From: Roseburia sp.
Lineage (GTDB): Bacteria; Bacillota_A; Clostridia; Lachnospirales; Lachnospiraceae
Assembly (NCBI GenBank): GCA_017547315.1
Contig: JAFYQA010000158.1
Span: 1-18,189, forward strand
Length of the DNA: 18,189 bases
Direction: 5' to 3'
Every line of letters begins with the position of its first letter. The first letter of the stretch is position 1. The notes beneath the pieces are model-generated. The model saw only the letters and a list, made by a program, of their open reading frames with translations, was not told the origin of the DNA and made no database searches. Shown here in pieces: positions 14,152-18,189 of this stretch. Position numbers and translations under genes: made by a program.

Positions 14152-15915
14152 ATGGACATATTTGGAGTTCTTTCTATGGTAGGTGGACTTGCCCTGTTCT
14201 TATACGGTATGAGCGTTATGGGCAATGGTCTTGAGAAAATGTCAGGTGGTAAATTAGAGCGAATCTTAGAGAGCCTTACATCTAGCCCATTGAAAGCTGT
14301 TTTATTAGGTGCAGGTGTTACTGCGGTGATTCAGTCTTCATCTGCTACAACTGTAATGGTAGTAGGTTTTGTAAACTCAGGTATTATGAAGTTTTCGCAG
14401 GCCATTGGTATTATCATGGGTGCGAATATTGGTACCACCATTACATCATGGATGCTTAGTTTGACAACATTAGATGCAGGCGGAAGCTTCTTGTTAAAGA
14501 TGATGAAACCATCATCTTTCGCACCGATTCTTGCTTTAATCGGTATACTTCTTTACATGTCAGCTAAGACAGATAAGAAAAGAGTTGTTGGAGAAATCTT
14601 ACTTGGTTTTGCGATTTTAATGTCTGGTATGGAGACAATGAGTGACGCAGTAAAACCGTTAAAGGATGTTCCGGAATTTACAAGTATCCTTACAATGTTT
14701 GATAATCCGGTTATGGGTATTCTTGCAGGTGCAGTATTGACGGCCATTATTCAGAGTTCATCCGCATCTGTTGGTATTTTGCAGGCGTTATCTGTAACAG
14801 GTGCATTTAGTTATGGTTCGGTTGTGCCGATTATTTTAGGACAGAATATTGGTACTTGTATTACAGCGATTATTTCATCGTTGGGAGCAAATAAAGATGG
14901 TAAGAGAACTGCATGTGTGCACTTATCGTTTAATATTTTAGGTTCTGCGTTATTCATGTTGGTATTCTATCTGGGAAATGCAATTTTTAAATTCCCATTT
15001 ATGAATGAGGCCGTAGATGGAGCAAACATTGCGTTGATTCATACGATTTTTAACGTATTTGCAACAGTTGCATTATTCCCGTTCATAAAAGCATTAGAGA
15101 AGATTGCATATTTAATTATTCCGATTACTGCAGAAGAAAAAGAAGCACAGGAAGATGTATTTGCTATTTTAGACCCACGTTTTATCAACAGCCCTGCGTT
15201 TGCAATTGAACAGTGTAAATCATTAGCTGATAAGATGGCTGAGATGACAAAAGACAGTTTCTTACAAGCGATGTTAATGGTTCAGGAACCGACAGAAGAA
15301 GGTATTGCAGAGGTTATTAAGAAAGAAAATCGTGTGGACGTTTATGATGATAAACTTGCTGCTTACCTTACAAAAGTTAACGGTGAAGATTTATCTTATG
15401 CAGATAGTTTAAGAACAACTTCTTTGATGCATTGTCTGACAGACTTAGAGCGTATTTCTGACCATGCGGCAAACGTTGTAGAATGTGTACAGCAGATGCA
15501 GAAAACAGATGCAGAGTTTTCTAAGAAAGCGACAGAAGAGATGCAGGTTTATACAGCGGCATTATCGGATATCTTAGACCGCACCATCAGAGCATTTATT
15601 AATGGTGATGTTGCGTTAGCAAAAACAGTAGAGCCGTTAGAATCTGTTATTGATGAATTGACTAAGACAATCAAGAAAAATCATATGAAACGTATGAACA
15701 AAGGAAAATGTACCATCGAGTTGGGACTTATCCTTTCTGACTTGACTATGAACTATGAGCGTGTGGCTGACCATTGTTCAAACATTGCAGTCTACACTAT
15801 GCAGTTACAGAATACAGACCTTGAAGAACATAGCTTTACAGAACATATGGATGCAGTAGAAGCAGCACAGTTTGAGAAGTTAGCAACATCTTTCAAGTTA
15901 AAATATCAGATTTAA
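14152..15915 (+). CDS. Na+/phosphate cotransporter with C-terminal PhoU-like domain
   Basis: This 587-residue protein of the Na/Pi cotransporter II family (NptA/YjbB-like) would import phosphate with sodium. The membrane part spans about 1-320 and contains the duplicated core: Q-S-S-S-A at 61-65 with G-A-N-I-G-T-T at 90-96, and again Q-S-S-S-A at 201-205 with Q-N-I-G-T-C at 231-236. Residues about 345-580 are soluble and helical and resemble a PhoU repeat pair, with E-R-I-S-D-H-A-A-N and E-R-V-A-D-H-C-S-N motifs. That part may gate transport or signal phosphate status. AGGAGG stands 5 bases before ATG. Its position between phoU and phoB, with its own Pho box, marks it as part of the phosphate response. 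The direction of transport (uptake versus efflux) is inferred from that context. Confidence 0.92.
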   Translation: MDIFGVLSMVGGLALFLYGMSVMGNGLEKMSGGKLERILESLTSSPLKAVLLGAGVTAVIQSSSATTVMVVGFVNSGIMKFSQAIGIIMGANIGTTITSWMLSLTTLDAGGSFLLKMMKPSSFAPILALIGILLYMSAKTDKKRVVGEILLGFAILMSGMETMSDAVKPLKDVPEFTSILTMFDNPVMGILAGAVLTAIIQSSSASVGILQALSVTGAFSYGSVVPIILGQNIGTCITAIISSLGANKDGKRTACVHLSFNILGSALFMLVFYLGNAIFKFPFMNEAVDGANIALIHTIFNVFATVALFPFIKALEKIAYLIIPITAEEKEAQEDVFAILDPRFINSPAFAIEQCKSLADKMAEMTKDSFLQAMLMVQEPTEEGIAEVIKKENRVDVYDDKLAAYLTKVNGEDLSYADSLRTTSLMHCLTDLERISDHAANVVECVQQMQKTDAEFSKKATEEMQVYTAALSDILDRTIRAFINGDVALAKTVEPLESVIDELTKTIKKNHMKRMNKGKCTIELGLILSDLTMNYERVADHCSNIAVYTMQLQNTDLEEHSFTEHMDAVEAAQFEKLATSFKLKYQI

Positions 15916-15916
15916 T

Positions 15917-15932
15917 CGCCATAATTATGGCG
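15917..15932. repeat. Perfect 16-base palindrome after the cotransporter stop
   Basis: CGCCATAATTATGGCG begins one base after the stop codon and is perfectly palindromic. It directly precedes the terminator at 15939. It could be a 3'-end processing or protective element, a protein site, or part of the terminator structure. Confidence 0.55.
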
Positions 15933-15938
15933 GGGAGA

Positions 15939-15966
15939 GGGGCCGTCGTAAGACGAGCCCCTTTTT
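15939..15966 (+). terminator. Terminator after the Na/Pi cotransporter
   Basis: The stem GGGGC-CGTC pairs with GACG-(A)-GCCCC (one bulged A) around a GTAA loop, followed by five T. It is a strong terminator separating the transport genes from the two-component genes, and implies phoBR needs readthrough or a separate promoter. Confidence 0.88.
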
Positions 15967-16020
15967 AGGTGTTCGCTAGAACTAGCAGAGCCGATTCTTT
16001 ATTTTTGAAAGGAGAATATC

Positions 16021-16692
16021 ATGGAAACAATTTATATTGTAGAAGATGATCTTAACATTAGAGAGATTGAACGTTATGCGTTAAAGAACAGCGGTTACGA
16101 AGTAGAAGAATTTGAAAACGGAGCCGATTTTTTTAAACGACTAGAAAATCATACACCGAGTCTTGTGATATTGGATATTATGCTTCCGGATGAAGATGGC
16201 ATGAGTATTTTAGGAAAACTCCGTAAAGATAAAAAAACAGAAAAGCTTCCGGTCATTATGGTAACTGCAAAGACTACAGAAATGGATAAAGTGAAAGGAT
16301 TAGACAGCGGGGCAGATGATTATATCACAAAACCTTTTGGAGTAATGGAGCTGATTTCTCGTGTAAAGGCGTTGCTACGCAGAACAAGGGATGTAGAGGT
16401 AGAAACGCAGATAAAGTATGGAGATATTCTGATAGATGACGACAAACATGCGCTTACTGTAGCTGGTAATCCATGTGAATTGACCTATAAGGAATACGAG
16501 CTGTTGAAATATTTGATTAAAAATAAAGGTATCGTTGTTTCTAGAGATAAACTGTTAAGTAAGGTGTGGGGATTTGAGTACGAAGGAGAAACGCGTACGG
16601 TAGATGCCCATGTGAAAACACTGCGGCAAAAACTTGGAGAGGCAGGAAGTTGTATTAAGACCATAAGAAATGTGGGTTATATGGTGGAATAA
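16021..16692 (+). CDS. phoB: PhoB/PhoP-type response regulator
   Basis: This 223-residue OmpR/PhoB-family transcription factor has a receiver domain at 1-120 with acidic pocket E8-D9-D10, phospho-acceptor D52, T82 and K104. The winged-helix DNA-binding domain spans about 128-223, with the recognition region around R-T-V-D-A-H-V-K-T-L-R and the terminal hairpin I-R-N-V-G-Y-M. On phosphorylation by the adjacent kinase it should bind the TTTACA repeats upstream of pstS and of the cotransporter. That target assignment is inference from context. AAAGGAGAA lies before ATG. Its stop is directly followed by the kinase ATG. The symbol follows the gene neighbourhood; the Bacillus name would be phoP. 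Confidence 0.9.
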   Translation: METIYIVEDDLNIREIERYALKNSGYEVEEFENGADFFKRLENHTPSLVILDIMLPDEDGMSILGKLRKDKKTEKLPVIMVTAKTTEMDKVKGLDSGADDYITKPFGVMELISRVKALLRRTRDVEVETQIKYGDILIDDDKHALTVAGNPCELTYKEYELLKYLIKNKGIVVSRDKLLSKVWGFEYEGETRTVDAHVKTLRQKLGEAGSCIKTIRNVGYMVE

Positions 16693-18006
16693 ATGAAGAA
16701 ACGAATAAATGCAAAATTCAGACTGATATCTGCGGTGGCAGTCATCGTAACAGGTATCTGTGCGATGATTATTTTTTACGATATTTTAAAAGAGCAGATA
16801 TTTGAGGACTTATCTGCTAATGCAAAAGTCATAGCTATGATGAATCCGGACCTATCAGTGGAAGAACTTCCGATGAATATGGATAAAGATGGACTACGCA
16901 TTACGCTAATTGAGGAGGATGGAACGGTAATATATGATTCTTTGGGTGGTGAAGATGTTATGGAGAATCATGGGAACCGAGAAGAAATCATGCAGGCTAA
17001 AGCCTATGGAGAGGGGCAAGCAATGCGAACTTCTACCATTTCTAACGAGCATACCTTTTACTATGCGATGCAGATGGAAAATGGCAGAGTTCTACGTATT
17101 GCTAAGGACAGTCGCAGTATTTATAACTTAACTGTGCAAATGGCAGGTATGGTGGTGTTGATTAGTATCGGTGTGTTACTGCTATGCGTGATATTGTCAA
17201 AACGATTGACCAAGAATCTGATAGCACCAATTGAAAAAATGGCGGATAATATTGTGCTAATAGAAGAAGATAGTGTATACGAGGAAATGCGTCCTTTCGT
17301 TGCAACCATTAAGGCACAGCATGTAGATATTTTGCAGCATGCGAAAATGAGACAGGAATTCACAGCGAATGTTTCGCATGAGTTAAAAACACCATTGACT
17401 GCTATTTCCGGCTACGCGGAGTTGATAGCGAATGGTATGACAAGTGGGGAAGACACAATGCGTTTTGCAAGTGAGATACATCGCAGTTCCGAACGCTTGC
17501 AGCATTTGATTAATGATATTATTAAATTGTCTGAGCTAGATGACAGTGATTTGCAGTTGGAATTTGAAGAAGTAGATTTACAACGGGAAGCAAAAGCTTG
17601 TGTAGCCAATATGCAAGTGCATGCTGAAAAAAATGATGTAACCATAAAAGTAAAAGGCAGCCCGGTAAAGTTACAGGGTAATAAGATGCTCATAGAAGAG
17701 TTGCTTTATAATCTTTGCAGTAATGCAGTTCGCTATAATAAAAGAGGTGGAAGTGTGACGATTATCACCGGCATGGAAAATGAACATGCTGTTTTGATTG
17801 TGAAGGATACAGGCATAGGTATTCCGAAGGAAGCACAGGAACGTGTATTTGAGCGTTTCTATCGCGTAGATAAAAGCCGTTCAAAGTCGACCGGAGGAAC
17901 AGGTTTAGGACTTGCCATTGTAAAACATATTGTGGCACAGCATGAAGCTCAGATTTTCCTGACAAGTGAGGAAGGTGTGGGAACAGAGATACGAGTAGTT
18001 TTTTAA
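16693..18006 (+). CDS. phoR: PhoR-type sensor histidine kinase
   Basis: This is a 437-residue membrane kinase. Membrane segments at about 11-29 and 150-168 flank an extracellular region of about 120 residues. That region has a PhoR-like small sensor look (I-T-L-I-E-E-D-G-T-V-I-Y-D-S, a strand pattern common in clostridial PhoR). Next come a HAMP-like linker at about 170-200, the dimerisation/phospho-acceptor helix with H229 in V-S-H-E-L-K-T-P-L-T, and the ATPase domain with N-box N340-N344, G1 D372-x-G-x-G, F-box near 386-393 and G2 G401-G-T-G-L-G-L. A cytoplasmic PAS domain as in E. coli PhoR is not evident. The ATG abuts the phoB stop (TAA-ATG), indicating translational coupling. Confidence 0.9.
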   Translation: MKKRINAKFRLISAVAVIVTGICAMIIFYDILKEQIFEDLSANAKVIAMMNPDLSVEELPMNMDKDGLRITLIEEDGTVIYDSLGGEDVMENHGNREEIMQAKAYGEGQAMRTSTISNEHTFYYAMQMENGRVLRIAKDSRSIYNLTVQMAGMVVLISIGVLLLCVILSKRLTKNLIAPIEKMADNIVLIEEDSVYEEMRPFVATIKAQHVDILQHAKMRQEFTANVSHELKTPLTAISGYAELIANGMTSGEDTMRFASEIHRSSERLQHLINDIIKLSELDDSDLQLEFEEVDLQREAKACVANMQVHAEKNDVTIKVKGSPVKLQGNKMLIEELLYNLCSNAVRYNKRGGSVTIITGMENEHAVLIVKDTGIGIPKEAQERVFERFYRVDKSRSKSTGGTGLGLAIVKHIVAQHEAQIFLTSEEGVGTEIRVVF

Positions 18007-18077
18007 AGACGATGTATTCGGAATTGAACTCGGAAATTTGGAAAAATTATGAAAAAAAGCACACGAAAAAGGGAAAT

Positions 18078-18125
18078 CGTGGTATAATTATAAGATACCG
18101 AAAAGACCTTTTTGGTGTGTTTTTT
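18078..18125 (+). terminator. Hairpin with T-tract after phoR, overlapping an extended -10 promoter-like site
   Basis: ACCGAAAA (18097-18104) pairs with TTTTTGGT (18109-18116) around GACC and is followed by GTG and six T, so it probably ends the phoBR transcript. Just before it, TG-G-TATAAT (18080-18088) is a perfect extended -10, but no -35 is recognisable. If that promoter is used, the hairpin would lie in its first 30 transcribed bases. Which of the two roles is real cannot be decided by eye. Confidence 0.5.
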
Positions 18126-18133
18126 ATTTCATT

Positions 18134-18189
18134 ACCTCTACGAGGAAATTAGCTGACTGTGAATGTGAGTGAGCATTTTTCCTCGGAAA
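18134..18189 (+). other. Structured right edge: nested inverted repeats, possible start of the next gene or RNA
   Basis: CCTC-TAC-GAGG (18135-18145) forms a tight hairpin. Its right arm is also part of CGAGGAAA (18141-18148), which is inversely repeated as TTTCCTCG (18178-18185), so the two structures exclude each other. Between them, GCTGACT and AGTGAGC can pair with one mismatch. A GTG at 18159 or 18165 opens a frame to the window edge, with GAGG about 13 bases upstream. The region is either an RNA leader or the beginning of a coding region; I cannot tell. Confidence 0.3.

Overview
The window reads as an ordinary chromosomal segment of a low-GC, anaerobic, Gram-positive bacterium. Most likely it is a member of Clostridia of the Lachnospiraceae type. 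The basis is strong AGGAGG-type ribosome sites, a ferredoxin-dependent 2-oxoacid oxidoreductase, a YitT-family protein, an Rpn/YhgA-like ORF of the type common in that family, and Gram-positive style Pho boxes (TTTACA repeats). The taxonomic call is inference from protein style, not from a marker gene. I see no rRNA, tRNA, CRISPR array, insertion sequence or phage genes.

Left part (1-3130): the tail of an unidentified gene, then two metallo-beta-lactamase-fold hydrolases facing away from each other, then an Rpn (PD-(D/E)XK) nuclease-like ORF that has lost its N-terminus. Middle-left (3131-6454, minus strand): a two-gene operon for a thiamine-diphosphate, iron-sulfur 2-oxoacid:ferredoxin oxidoreductase packed into two fused chains, gamma-delta then alpha-beta. 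Divergent from it (6585-9377, plus strand): a likely operon of an SLC13/ArsB-like anion permease, an HD-domain hydrolase and a YitT-family membrane protein, closed by a strong terminator.

Right part (about 9500-18125) is a phosphate-starvation locus: Pho box, pstS, pstC, pstA, pstB, phoU, a second Pho box, a Na+/phosphate cotransporter with its own PhoU-like tail, then the PhoB/PhoR-type two-component pair. The logic follows known Pho systems. PhoR and PhoB sense and respond to low phosphate, PstSCAB is the high-affinity ABC importer, the cotransporter is a second import route, and PhoU plus the cotransporter's PhoU-like tail would couple transport to signalling.

The most unusual feature is PstS. 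Its two halves are in the reverse order relative to canonical PstS: the segment with the R-x-D-G-S-G-T phosphate loop comes first and the G-S-S-S-V-S-P segment comes last, as in a circular permutation. The gene nevertheless has a lipoprotein signal, a Pho box and an intact pstCAB-phoU downstream. Other points of interest are the precise 5' truncation of the Rpn ORF, the fused oxidoreductase divergent from a permease, the second internal Pho box, and a structured, gene-poor right edge.
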